From assembly GCA_947462335.1 (NCBI GenBank), contig OX381720.1:64749946-64813945 (forward strand): 64,000 bases of DNA, given 5' to 3'. Below the pieces are notes generated by a model that was given only the letters and a program-made list of their open reading frames with translations, was not told the DNA's origin and ran no database searches. Positions within the stretch are counted from its first letter, which is position 1. Each line of letters opens with the position of its first letter. This stretch comes from Harmothoe impar (Eukaryota; Annelida; Polychaeta; Phyllodocida; Polynoidae). Of the stretch, positions 53,047 through 64,000 are shown one piece after another. The position numbers and the translations under genes were made by a program.

Positions 53047-53926
53047 TACCTTATGGTATCAATGTATAATTTTTGATGAATGTCGTTCTGATGTCCAGAG
53101 CTTTCTTATAGTAAGCCTCTATAGCTTTTGTCATTAAACTTTGAATCCTAAGGTCGGGCTCCATTTGTGGTTCAACCAGGGAAAGGGCCAACCATAGATA
53201 TATACATATGCAGGTTAAGGTATTGTTAGGTGTGCTATTGGTCTAGACTACTTGGTAGCCAACCATAGATATACATTAAGGTTAAGATGTTATTAGGTGT
53301 GCTATTGCTTTTGGTCCAGACTACCCCTCATCTCATCTCATCATAGCATGTTTACAAAGTGCTCCACCTGGAGTTCGTGCACATGGCATCCAGAACTCGG
53401 GTTCTCTTCTGGTGCCCATGTGCCACTCCAGGGTAGCCTTCACCCCGTGCACATGTCCATGTCGGTTACTGGGCAGGGTATATAAGGCACCCTTAGTCAC
53501 CAAACAGTGCAGGCCCGGAGAGCGAGTATATACGTGTCCTTATATATACAGACAATTCCCTGATTCAGAACACAGAGTTTTTGTTCTTTGAAGAATAAAG
53601 GAGATCTTATTCTCGCAGTTGTAAACTGCCATCGTGAACTGCCCTTTAATAAGAAAAAGCAAACCACCACACATATATAGGTACTTCTTATTTTTATTAT
53701 ACAAATGTCTAATTGAAACCTTCTTTACGTATTTGAACAAAAACTGTTTGGCAATGGTTGAGTAGGTTTTAAACACATGTTATGTTATATTAGCTGGGGA
53801 AAATTACATTAAATTGCTGGAATAAAACACATGAAAATGCTGGTTCTAACCACTATTATTCAGGGGTAATTCACAGACATTTGTTTCCAAGGTACGGATC
53901 TAGGAATATTAAAGTTTGCTCATGTT
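53047..53926. other. Non-coding spacer with a ~75-bp direct duplication
   Basis: GCCAACCATAGATATA...TTAGGTGTGCTATTG is repeated (53188-53250, 53261-53310). No gene supported. Confidence 0.45.
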
Positions 53927-54021
53927 GATATAAATTAGAGTTGATGTTAGAGCCATAGATCCCTCTACCAGACCATTCTTACAGACACAATATTGTACCA
54001 CACAATGCACAGTATAGACCA
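53927..54021 (+). repeat. Left copy of a ~95-bp repeat flanking the DIRS element
   Basis: TGATATAAATTAGAGTTGAT...GTATAGACCATG, matched at 58597-58685 beyond the recombinase fragment. It may be a terminal repeat of the element. Confidence 0.6.
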
Positions 54022-54128
54022 TGAACTTTAGTCATACCTCGGCAAATAATGCGAAACCAAGGATTCACAATGAATGGCCATGGGGCTATTGCGGTGAGCT
54101 AAGACTGACGCACCAAATAAAATATGCC

Positions 54129-54152
54129 TATGTATATATATATATATTTTTA

Positions 54153-54228
<76 letters not shown>

Positions 54229-54275
54229 ATATATATATATATAATATATATATATATTTATACATATATATATTT
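54129..54275. repeat. (TA)n and (TC)n microsatellite
   Basis: TATATA, then TCTCTC for about 60 bases, then TATATA again. Confidence 0.95.
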
Positions 54276-54437
54276 ATTTATGACATGGACTAGTCAACTA
54301 GTACTACTATTAATCAACAGGGGGTGTTACCAGCTCTCCCGCCAGTGACGCCGTGACGTCACTGCCGGCCTGCTACACCTTCAATCATGGACATTTGAAA
54401 AATTTCTTGGTGAATATTGCCTCTATATCGCCTCAAG

Positions 54438-56264
54438 ATGACGGTATGTTTTTGTGGCCATGAATACCATGGCAATCGAGCCAGTTGTCCGAAATGCCAA
54501 GCCCCGAATCCGGATAAGGGCACGCCTAAGAAGACTGTGCCGGCACAAGACGACAATGGCGGTCCCCAGGGCCGGCATGAGACCGGCAAAGACCCCCCAG
54601 CTCCCCCGGCACCCCCAGGCGGGACGGCCCGCCAACAAGCTGAGCAGGCCGCGGTGGACGCCGCTGCCCAGGAGGAGGAGCTTCTGCAGGCACTTCAGCG
54701 GATTGAAGATCTAACAGTCAAAGAGAGGGCCAGAGAGGCCCAACTAAAGAGGACACAGAAGCTGAAAGAGGCCGAAATGGAGTTGGCCGGACTGAGAGCC
54801 AGCAATAACCGGGTGGAGAAGGATACCTACCTCGCAGAGGCCGCATTCCGCGGTGTTGTACAAGCTGTCGGCAGCGCGGACGCGTTCGATGGTGAAAAGA
54901 CGACCGCGGTGAGCCACCAGAGCGCGGATTCGCGGCATGTGCCCGGCGGACGACACGCGGACACGCGGGGACCAGCGCCGACTTCTGCTCACCGGGGTGG
55001 AGGCTCGAACGCGGCCGCAGACATCAACAATCATGGCGGCGCCCACTCTCACCCTTCCGGTCAGGCCGCCTACGACGATATGCAGGGCGATTTTGATCGT
55101 TTTAGAGACGATAGACAATGGCAGAGGAGTGGGAATACCCCAAACAACTTCAGCTCAGCCCCCTTTACCACCGACGACCGCGCAGAGCGAGAGGTGGGCC
55201 ACGGAGAGCGAGGGTACACCCGTGAAGAGCGAGGTCAGGTTGGTGGTGTAGGCCCAAAGGGCAATGCCGACACTTCATATCAATCTTACCTGCTCTGGGT
55301 GCAACAGCAGCAGCAACCCCAGCACCAACAAGCCCATCAACAGCAGCAACAGCAGTATCAACAGTGGCAACAGCCATTTCAACAGCAGCAACAGCAGCAG
55401 AGGCCACAGCCTCTGTACCCATCCTCTGCTTCAGCCACCATCCAGGCAGGGCTACAGAGGGCTGGGCTATCACACCAGTCTCTGGGACTACTCTCCCCAG
55501 ACTTTGATGCTGCTCTCCTGGGACCCCGTCAACCTCAAGGTTTGTCTGATATTCTGTGTGATGAGCTGAGGGGTTATGCTAGGGACAACAGGAGGAAGAG
55601 GTCTAGGGAAAAAATTAGGCCTGATTATCACCTGGAGGTGGACAAGGATTACAAGCAAATGTCCTACCGAGAGCTTGTGTATGGCATGACATGTGTGCAC
55701 GAGTGTATCATTAAAGGTGAATTTCCCAGCCGCATAACGGCCAGGGGCTACTCTGCCCATATGAAGTTCATCACTATGAGGGGCTTGTCCAAGGCTTATG
55801 AGGCCGACACTCTTGCTAAGTATGAGTTCAGGGTCACCACCAAGGTGATAGAGGGTGATCTCACAGATTATGTACACTGCGATGAGGATGCCCGCCACGA
55901 CTGCCTGGGCGCGGATAACACCGGACCAGTCCGCAGAGCGCTGGCCCGGGAGGAGGCGCGCAGTGAGAGTCGGGGGGCCAACAGCGGGGGGCGGGGCTCC
56001 GGCAACAAAGGAGGACTGTGCCCCCCGGATATCTGTGGGCAATGGAACTTCAGAGACCAATGCGACTATAACCCTTGCAACAAGAAACATATTTGCAGCA
56101 ACTGCCGGGGGGCCCATAAAGGTAGATAATGCAGGAGCCAACCTAGCGGTTTCTATGGCAACCAGGCTCAGATGATGGGTAACCCCCCTCCAGGATATGG
56201 GAGTGGTTTCCCACCTCAAGGTCCCCCTCATGCCCAACAGGGCAACCCAGGTCATCATATGTGA
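54438..56264 (+). pseudogene. DIRS-type retroelement Gag with in-frame stop
   Basis: The ATG at 54438 (AAGATGA) opens 563 codons to a TAA at 56127. The same frame then continues with matching Gly/Pro/Gln-rich composition to a TGA at 56262. N-terminal CFCG...CPKC (residues 4-20) is a zinc-ribbon-like motif. A charged helix (about 80-130, LLQALQRIEDLTVKERAREAQLK), a disordered Gly/His/Arg region and a poly-Gln tract (about 285-330) follow. A folded core (about 370-490) precedes a C-terminal Cys/His cluster (CGQWNF...CDYNPCNKKHICSNCRGAH). The TAA falls between the last His and the final Cys of this knuckle, so it looks like a mutation rather than the natural end. It would package element RNA. 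Confidence 0.7.
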
Positions 56265-56300
56265 CCACATGATCTAGTCGTCAGCGCGGAGCCGAGCCGA

Positions 56301-58202
56301 GTGCACGCGCAGACATTAGCCGTCAGTGCGGAGCCGAGCCGAGAGCACGCGCAGACATGGGACATCAGTGTAGATTGTGATGCTATTTGTGTATGTGCGA
56401 GTGTAGATGATTTGTGTATCATGTACGCGGACTACCTCCCATTATGGGATGTCAAGGAGACCCACTTTGTGGGGGGTGTGCGATCACAGATGAATTTATG
56501 TGCATGGAGGGATATGCTGTCGGGACATGGTGTAGCCGCCCCCGACCCAGACGCACATTTTTTGTTGGACGGTTTAACCCACGGCTTTAAATTGGTTGAC
56601 CCAGGCTCTGTGATTCACCCCTATTTGTGTACAAACTATAAATCTGCGACCGTCTCAGCCAAGGATGAGATTAGCGAGATTATTCTCGAGGAGTTGAGTA
56701 GTGGCAAGTTGTCGTTGGTGCCGAGTACCCCCCACTGCATCCATGCCCTCGGTGCCGTCGAGAAAAAAGGGGGCTCGTATAGGCCTATCACGGATGCTAG
56801 CCGCCCGCTAGGGGCATCCATCAATTCCTTTATGGAATCAACCTTCCAAACTTTCAAGTATAAAACCGTAGATATGGTTTCCGCAGCCATACAACCGTAC
56901 TGCTTTATGGCAGTCACAGACATTACCAGTGCGTATAGGTCAATTTTGATAAGAGAGAGTGACAGGAAGTTTCAAGGTTTGCAGTGGGACATAGACGGTA
57001 CCCCGTGCTTCATAGAGGACAATTTCTTGGCCTTCGGGACCAGGATGTCTCCTAGCGTGTTCACTCGCATCACCGACGCGGTCTCGCGTCATATGGAGGG
57101 ACAAGGTTTCTTTTGTGCCAATTACCTTGATGACTTTCTAGTGATGGGTCGCAATTTCAACGAATGCCAGACAGCCCAACTTTACCTCCATAGTGTATTG
57201 AGGAGGTTGGGTTTCTATATTTCATATAAAAAGGTCAAGTCGCCGGCCCAAATCCAGACCTATCTGGGAGTGGAGTTAGACTCCATCGAAATGAAGCTCC
57301 GTCTGCCCGACGAGAAAATAGCCAGCCTACACGAGGAAATAGCCTTCTTCTCAGGTCGCCTGCGGGCGACGAGGAAGCAGCTGCAACGCCTATGTGGGGT
57401 CCTAGCCCACTGCAGCACGCTAGTTAGGGGCGGCAGGACCTTCAGTCATCGAGTCATCGAAATGCTTTCGCATTTTACCCCCGGCAAGCGATATGTTTCG
57501 CTATCGAAGTCATTCCGCCAGGACCTCCTGTGGTGGTCAGACTTCGCAGCGTGGTTTAACGGGGAGGCTAAGATCATCAAACCGGGCCCAATGAACACGG
57601 CAATCATTCACACCGATGCGGCGACCACGGTCGGTTGGGGGGCTGTGTACGGCGACGACTGGGCCGCCGGCTCGTGGTCTAAGAGTTGGAGGGACCCGAG
57701 AGATCTTCACAATCATTGTACTCCTAAACCGGATATGCACATTCCCTCTAACATTAACGTCCAGGAGCTATATCCTATCCTCATGGCGTTGAGGAGATGG
57801 GGGGACGAGTGGCGCGACACACGTGTAGAATGCGTGACGGACAACACCCAGGTGGTGGCCGCGTTGAATACGGGCAAGAGTGACAATAGCAGGTCTATGG
57901 ACATCCTCCGCCTCATTTTCTGGGACACTGTGATTTTTAATTGCCATCTAGTGGGGGTTTTCTTGCCGGGTTACAAGAATGTTGTTGCCGATGCAGTGTC
58001 CAGAGCCGAGTGCTTTAATGACATTCCTTTCCATTTATGTTGTAGAAACAAACCAGTTTGTCAGGGAGCTGGACATCAGGGCCGCGGAGTTGAGGTCGAT
58101 GGCGTGGTCGGCCTCCACCTGGAAAACGAAAACTTCCCAGTGGAAAAAGTTCCTCGGGTTCTGTGCCCTAGCCGACGCCACCCCGGTACCCACCAAGCTT
58201 GA
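56301..58202 (+). CDS. DIRS-type reverse transcriptase and RNase H
   Basis: An intact frame, open from 56265 to 58202 and in the same phase as gag. No ATG precedes the conserved core, so translation may depend on readthrough or an internal start; numbering here counts from 56301. The RT spans about 110-340: SLVPSTPHCIHALGAVEKK and YRPITDAS (fingers), MAVTDITSAYR with Asp207 (motif A), FGTRMSPSVF (motif B), YLDDF at 275-279 (motif C) and TYLGVELDS (motif E). RNase H follows at about 430-570 with Asp439, Glu489, Asp514 and Asp564 (VVADAVSR). Both catalytic sets are complete. The Y-L-D-D motif and the overlapping recombinase frame indicate a DIRS-order element, which integrates through a circular DNA rather than by an LTR integrase. 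A 45-bp duplication (GCGGAGCCGAGCCGAG) sits at the frame's beginning. Confidence 0.85.
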   Translation: MHAQTLAVSAEPSREHAQTWDISVDCDAICVCASVDDLCIMYADYLPLWDVKETHFVGGVRSQMNLCAWRDMLSGHGVAAPDPDAHFLLDGLTHGFKLVDPGSVIHPYLCTNYKSATVSAKDEISEIILEELSSGKLSLVPSTPHCIHALGAVEKKGGSYRPITDASRPLGASINSFMESTFQTFKYKTVDMVSAAIQPYCFMAVTDITSAYRSILIRESDRKFQGLQWDIDGTPCFIEDNFLAFGTRMSPSVFTRITDAVSRHMEGQGFFCANYLDDFLVMGRNFNECQTAQLYLHSVLRRLGFYISYKKVKSPAQIQTYLGVELDSIEMKLRLPDEKIASLHEEIAFFSGRLRATRKQLQRLCGVLAHCSTLVRGGRTFSHRVIEMLSHFTPGKRYVSLSKSFRQDLLWWSDFAAWFNGEAKIIKPGPMNTAIIHTDAATTVGWGAVYGDDWAAGSWSKSWRDPRDLHNHCTPKPDMHIPSNINVQELYPILMALRRWGDEWRDTRVECVTDNTQVVAALNTGKSDNSRSMDILRLIFWDTVIFNCHLVGVFLPGYKNVVADAVSRAECFNDIPFHLCCRNKPVCQGAGHQGRGVEVDGVVGLHLENENFPVEKVPRVLCPSRRHPGTHQA

Positions 58203-58311
58203 CGTCATGTGCCGTTACGCGGTGTACCTGTCTAAATCCTTGAGATATTCTATAATCCAGAACTTGGGAGTCTGTCCAAGGGCCATCATGCTCTGGCGGG
58301 AACATACATGA
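57979..58311 (+). pseudogene. Truncated tyrosine recombinase (N-terminal domain only)
   Basis: A frame overlapping the RNase H end by 224 bases in the +1 phase, as in DIRS elements. LRSMAWSASTWKTKTSQWKKFLGFC and KLDVMCRYAVYLSKSLRYSIIQNL resemble the core-binding (SAM-like) domain of phage-type tyrosine recombinases. The catalytic domain with R...HxxR...Y is missing: homology stops near residue 98 and the frame ends at 58311. The copy cannot encode an active recombinase. Confidence 0.65.
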
Positions 58312-58329
58312 GCATACAAATAATTATGC

Positions 58330-58935
58330 TGCGATAATCCGTCAGGTTTTATGACGGCCTTGATTCTCCCTGCAATGGGACTGGTCGGACATTCAGGCCT
58401 CAATGGTATTTGTCATTTTGCTGTTGGGATCTAGATCCTATGTAGGCACAGTAGTTACAGGTCTTAACCCTTTAGGGATGACATATCGCTAAAGGTGATA
58501 TTGGTCATTATGATGCACTCATATACCCTCAGTTAATAACTGCATTGGTGCATCATGCCAACTCTTTGGGACTGTCTCGACCCCATTCTCTTAGCTGATA
58601 TAAATTGGAGTTGAGCCATAGATCCCTCTAGCAGACCATTCTTACGACATAATATTGTACCACACAAGACACCGTATAGACCATGTACTTATCCGATTTT
58701 ATCATGGCCTGGATTCTCCCCACAACAGGATTGCTCAGACCATCAGGCCATCAGGCCTCAATGGTATTCGTAGTAATAAATCATGACTTTGCATGCAGGG
58801 ACCTAGACCCTTTGTAGGCACGGTAGTTACAGGTCTTAACCCTTTAAGGATGACATATCGCTAAAGGTGATATTGGTCATCATGATGTAGCCTGCATCAT
58901 GCCAACTCTTTGGGACTGTCTCGACCCCACAGGTT
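58330..58935. repeat. Two tandem copies of a ~370-bp unit after the DIRS element
   Basis: GTAGGCACRGTAGTTACAGG...GATGACATATCGCTAAAGG occurs at about 58443 and 58814, with CATCAGGCCTCAATGGTAT and CATGCCAACTCTTTGGGACT in the same order. The first copy carries the 95-bp block (58597-58685) also found at 53927-54021. Confidence 0.75.
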
Positions 58936-59454
58936 CTGCTTGGCTGCAGTCCTGGTGACTTAACTGCTAGGCCTGCATCCAGCACACCCGGGATAGCTCT
59001 CCTAGGTGCACGGACAAACAATAACATCGCAATCTTAACACAGAATTAACATCGTCTTAATTATCTTAAAATAAGTCTTAATCTTATCTTAGCCTATCTT
59101 AATCCTATCATAAACTACACAGTCCATTGTAGGATAGGCTAGTCGACTGGTATGTAATGGGGGCCTCTGTCCCCCAACCCCCTATTTTTGTGGGTTTTTT
59201 CCTCCTTTCTGCCTTAGATTAAACCATTTTAAAATGTCAGATTAAGATTAAGACATTTTAAGATGTAAGATTGAGATTGCTCTGTTAACGTTTGTCAGCA
59301 CCCCTGGGAGAGCTATCCTGCATTTGCCAGACACACCCCCTGTATGTATGTAACCATTAGGCTGTCCTTAAAGGGTTAACAGCAACACATGTATAACACT
59401 AGACAATAGCTAGGTAGGAATATCATGCCAATACATGTAGTGCCTGATCATTAA
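58936..59454. other. Non-coding spacer
   Basis: Short TCTTAAT/ATTAAGA-type inverted motifs at 59035-59285; no gene supported. Confidence 0.4.
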
Positions 59455-59457
59455 GAC

Positions 59458-60633
59458 CCAGCAAACTGGGGTCAGTCTGCGTGACCCCTGGGACAGGCAT
59501 GTCCCAGTGCGCTAGTTAAAATAGAAATGGGTCATGGTGGGCCATGAATGACCCAGCCTGACCCACCTAACCTCACCGACCTTGACCCAGGTGGTCATAA
59601 CCCAGCCATACCCAACTTGACCCACCTAGTCATGACCCATCCTGACCAGGTTTGACACATTTGTTAAATGTATTTCTTCATAATTATTATCAGTTCTTTT
59701 ATTGTTTGGCTGGAGGGGGGGGGGGGTGGGCTTGGTTTAATAGGATGAACAGGAGGAGGGAATAATATGGGCAATATATTTCTTTATTCATCATTTACCA
59801 TCATTATAGGTATGTCTCTAGTCTTCTCCCTGGCCTCTGGAGGTCCTCCTCCCGTTGTAGCATTGTCCAGCACCTCTCTAGTCCTCTCCCCAGCCTCTGG
59901 ACGTCCTCCTTTAGTTTAGCATTTCCCACCACCCCTCTAGTCTTCTCCCCGACCTCTGGACGTCCTCCTCCAGCTGTAGCATTGTCTACTCCAGTACATG
60001 TGCTGGGATGCAAAGATGGCGTCACCCACGCTTGGATGGCGTCACCACGTGACCTGGATGGCGGGAAGCATTAGTAAGGGTGTGTGTTAGGGAGGGAGGG
60101 GGCAGGGTGGGGGTGAGGGGTAGAAGGGGTTAGGTTGGGGGGCGCGGGTAGAAGGGGTTAGGGATTAGATATAGATTACATGATTCACTATGATGATGGA
60201 TATATATGGGCCATGGGGGGAAGACAGGGAGGTCGGGGGTCATTTAGTATAATTTTTTCTTTAGTAATAAAGTAAAAGGCTAAACCCCAGAAATATTTCA
60301 ATATTTCCACAAATGAATTATACCAATCACTACTATTTGAGGTGTGTCAGAATGTACCATACTGTGTCAGAGCTGACATAAATTGACGCAGACGGACACA
60401 TTTGGCCATGAACTATAGTTATCAATGAGATGGGTCAGAATGTGTCATCATGGGTTAGACCTGACTGGGCGTGACCCAAACTGAAATAGTGTGTCATGAC
60501 CACTTCTGGAAGATGGGTCAGAATACGCTATGCTGGGTCAGAGTGACAGGAGATGACCCAAGCTGACCCACTGCGTTATGACCAAACACTTGGATGACCC
60601 AAGCTGACGATGCATGACCTCAGTTTGCTGGGG
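59458..60633. mobile_element. Inverted-repeat element rich in TGACCC motifs
   Basis: Inverted ends CCCAGCAAACTGGGGTCA / TGACCTCAGTTTGCTGGGG. The arms (59458-59660, 60340-60633) are full of TGACCCA or TGGGTCA, the nuclear-receptor half-site, often as spaced pairs. The middle holds a three-copy ~60-bp repeat (59818-59990, CCTCTGGACGTCCTCCT). No transposase and no clear target duplication. Confidence 0.55.
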
Positions 60634-60639
60634 AGGCAA

Positions 60640-62085
60640 TATTGCAGCATTATTATAGTTTATGGCAAGCACTAGTAGAATTAGGCAAATATAACCTAGT
60701 CATAACACTCCGTATAACGACAATTAGAAGAACCATCGCACATGGGATAATAGAGGTGCATTACACCTGAATTGATAAATCTCTTGGCCATATGATGATA
60801 AATGATAATATCATCTATTCAGCTATTATGAAATTCTTGTGTTTAATCAAGATACACTATAGTGCATATTTGATCATGAATGTATAATCTGCCCTACTGA
60901 TTACATAGTAATAGGCAATAAGCCTTATAATAGAGACCATTCATTATACGTTGGCTAACAGCACAAGGATTCAAGGATTCATGACATAGGTTCACCTATG
61001 TAGTATTATGACAAATTGTAACCATATTTCTATGTTAAATTCGGTGTGTGTACTTTGCGCATCTACTCACGTGACCTCTGCCCCTTCCAAAACACTAGTC
61101 GGTGTAGCTTCTTGGCACATCTAGGCCTACTAACGGTGACATGAATTCCACAGTGATGCTATTACTGTTCCACCCTGACTTTAAAAATGTAAAATATAAC
61201 CAAATAGATATATATTTCCTAAAATAATAGACTGAAGGGTTGATTGCTAAAACTATATCATGTATGGAGTAAAGCATTCCGTCATTTACTTATTTATAAT
61301 TGGATGTGAAATGATGCTGCATTAATCTATACCGAGTCAGTTCCCTGGATACAGGAAATTCCGGACTCTGATCATGCTAACTACTGGGTTTGCCCTTTAG
61401 AAATACACTGACAAATAAAAAAATGGTTATGAGGGCAATTCATAGTATATTAGTATTATTTGCTCTTTAGATACGGTTCCAAAGGATACTAAGTCTCCGT
61501 CTATACAAAATCCTGCTATAGCCGGCAAAATGTCTGCCGGTCCGGCAGAAATGGGGCTACTGCTGGCCTGAATGACCGCCTGTTATTTACAGGTCTTGCC
61601 TACAAACCAGTTTTTATGGCTTGTAAATCGGATCAGTATTTTGTTTCTACAGCATGAAACAGAAAGCATTAATATTTTCTGGAATTTTCTCTAGTAAATG
61701 GCATAATATACTTTTTCTATAGTTGTAACAGACAGCGAAACCCTATGTATCATCATTATTAGTATAAAACACTTGCTTTATGATTAACTTTAAAAAAAGA
61801 GATTAAGCCGGCCCTGAAAAAAGATAAACCTGAGGGACCGAATGTCCTGCATGGTGAAAAAGTTTTCGTATAGACTGAGTAAGTGCTGATATAATGATAT
61901 GATAGTAATAAAGATGTAATACTGATGCTTTCTGGTCAATTGCAAATATCTAGCTATGTTTTTATTGGTGATGTAATGGCGCTCTTCTTATTCCTTTTTG
62001 TCTTCTTCAGGGCCTGTAACTGGTTGATCTTCATCAATGACTGAAGGACTTAACACCTAGGACAAACAACGACCACAGACAAGAT
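60640..62085. other. AT-rich non-coding spacer
   Basis: No supportable gene or repeat. Confidence 0.5.
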
Positions 62086-62139
62086 GGCTTCTCTCTTGTG
62101 AGTACATATACAAAGTAAAGGTGCCCAAAGTGCACCAGG

Positions 62140-64000
62140 TGAATACACCATGTGTAATTAATGTGTGAGTGCAGCAGTAAATACACCATGTGTAATTAAT
62201 GTGTGGGTGCAGCATGTGTAATAAATGTGTGGGTGCAGCATGTGTAATTAATGTGTGGGTGCAGCATGTGTAATTAATGTGTGGGTGTAGCAGTAAATAC
62301 ACCATGTGTAATTAATGTGTGGGTGCAGCAGTAAATACACCATGTGTAATTAATGTGTGGGTGCAGCATGTGTAATTAATGTGTGGGTGCAGCAGTAAAT
62401 ACACCATGTGTAATTAATGTGTGGATGCAGCATGTGTAATTAATGTGTGGGTGCAGCAGTAAATACTCCATGTGTAATTAATGTGTGGGTGCAGCAGTAA
62501 ATACACCATGTGTAAATAATGTGTGGGTGCAGCAGTAAATACACCATGTGTAATTAATGTGTGGGTGCAGCAGTAAATACACCATGTGTAATTAAGGTGT
62601 GGGTGCAGCAGTAAATACACCAAGTGTAATTAATGTGTGGGTGCAGCAGTAAATACACCATGTGTAATTAATGTGTGGGTGCAGCATGTGTAATTAATGT
62701 GTGGGTGTAGCAGTAAATACACCATGTGTAATTAATGTGTGGGTGCAGCAGTAAATACACCATGTGTAATTAATGTGTGGGTGCAGCATGTGTAATTAAT
62801 GTGTGGGTGCAGCAGTAAATACACCATGTGTAATTAATGTGTGGATGCAGCATGTGTAATTAATGTGTGGGTGCACCAGGTAAATACACCATGTGTAATT
62901 AATGTGTGGGTGCAGCATGTGTAATTAATGTGTGGGTGCACCAGGTAAATACACCATGTGTAATTAATGTGTGACTGCAGCATGTGTAATCAATGTGTGG
63001 GTGCAGCATGTGTAATTAATGTGTGGGTGCAGCATGTGTAATTAATGTGTGGGTGCAGCAGTAAATACACCATGTGTAATTAATGTGTGGGTGCAGCAGT
63101 AAATACACGATGTGTAATTAATGTGTGGGTGCAGCAGTAAATACACCATGTGTAATTAATGTGTGGGTGCAGCAGTAAATACCCCATGTGTAATTAAAGT
63201 GCGGGTGCAGCATATGTAATTAATGTGTGGGTGCAGCAGTAAATACACCATGTGTAAATAACGTGTGGGTGCAGAATGTGTAGTTAATGTGTGAGTGCGG
63301 CAGTAAATGCACCATGTGTAATTAATGTGTGGGTGCAGCATGTGTAATTAATGTGTGGGTGCAGCATGTGTAATTAATGTGAGGGTTCAGCAGTAAATAC
63401 ACCATGTGTAATCAATGTGTGGGTGCAGCATGTGTAATTAATGTGTGGGTGCAGCAGTAAATACTCCATGTGTAATCAATGTGTGGGTGCAGCATGTGTA
63501 ATTAATGTGTTGGTGCAGCAGTAAATACACCATGTGTAATTAATGTGTGGGTGTACAATGTGTAATTAAACTGTGGATGCAGCATGTGTAGTTAATGTGT
63601 GGGTGCAGCATGTGTAATAAATGTGTGGGTGCAGCATGTGTAATTAATGTGTGGGTGCAGCAGTAAATACGCCATGTGTAATTGATGTGTGGGTGCAGCA
63701 GTAAATACACCATGTGTAATTAATGTGTGGGTGCAGCAGTAAATACACCATGTGTAATTAATGTGTGGGTGCAGGATGTGTAATTAATGTGTGGGTGCAG
63801 CATGTGTAATTAATGTGTGGGTGCAGCATGTGTAATTAATTTGTGGATGCAGCAGTAAATACAATATGTGTAATTAATGTGTGGGTGCAGCATGTGTAAT
63901 TAATGTGTGGGTGCAGCATGTGTAATTAATGTGTGGGTGCAGCAGTAAATACACCATGTGTAATTAATGTGTGGGTGCAGCATGTGTAATTAATGTGTGG
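62140..64000. repeat. Minisatellite of 24 and 38 bp units, continuing beyond the window
   Basis: About 60 units of CATGTGTAATTAATGTGTGG followed by GTGCAG, with or without CAGTAAATACAC. The two unit lengths alternate irregularly. TAATTA and ATGTGTAATTAATGTGTG inverted motifs recur. Open frames on the minus strand are repeat artefacts. Confidence 0.95.

Noticed and set aside
54021..54348. Tyr/Ile and Ser/Leu repeat frames
   Set aside because: TA and TC microsatellite translation.
62057..63341. Minus-strand frames with INYTWCIYCCTHTL repeats
   Set aside because: Minisatellite translation with no independent support.

Overview
The window looks like nuclear DNA of a marine invertebrate animal. 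It is AT-rich, gene-poor and full of MITEs, tRNA-derived SINEs, minisatellites, a Ty3/Gypsy-type and a DIRS-type retroelement, plus one ankyrin/SOCS-box gene of metazoan type. The phylum cannot be fixed from the sequence. Only one clear single-copy host-like gene is visible, the ankyrin/SOCS-box protein at 14.3-16.8 kb (minus). Nearly everything else is mobile or repetitive.

Layout. 1-3.7 kb: 5' part of a Gypsy-type LTR retrotransposon on the minus strand (LTR, primer binding site, gag, start of pol with its aspartic protease). 4.6-9.4 kb: two large minisatellites. 9.4-14.3 kb: non-coding DNA with several MITEs. 14.3-17.5 kb: ankyrin/SOCS gene with a 41-bp tandem array just upstream of its ATG. 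17.5-22.4 kb: MITE, a possible exon and a 2.3-kb non-autonomous DNA transposon.

22,414-31,936: a complete 9,523-bp Polinton/Maverick-like element (Element 1), with long terminal inverted repeats (TIRs) and a 6-bp target duplication (CCGGTT). It encodes an intact protein-primed family B DNA polymerase, a nuclear protein with a probable PC4-like ssDNA-binding domain, and a protein of two tandem death domains. I see no integrase, packaging ATPase, protease or capsid gene. 31.9-36.8 kb: a LINE fragment split by a TA-flanked MITE, a tRNA-Ala-like sequence and an inverted SINE pair.

36,847-46,320: a second complete element (Element 2), 9,474 bp, with a 6-bp target duplication (CATAGT). Its outermost ~100 bp and right-end architecture match Element 1, but its interior differs: an Ala-rich repeat protein, a small helical protein, structured hairpins and a 3.5-copy repeat. 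The two elements, almost equal in length and sharing ends, are the most interesting feature here. Element 1 could supply the replication proteins and Element 2 could use them through common ends. That is inference.

46.3-53.9 kb: non-coding DNA with a 1.3-kb foldback array, a CCCCCT microsatellite, a MITE and a hairpin/B-box minisatellite split by a SINE. 53.9-58.9 kb: a damaged DIRS-type retroelement (gag with an in-frame stop, RT-RNase H, truncated tyrosine recombinase). 59-64 kb: an inverted-repeat element rich in TGACCC motifs, AT-rich spacer, and a 38-bp minisatellite running off the window.
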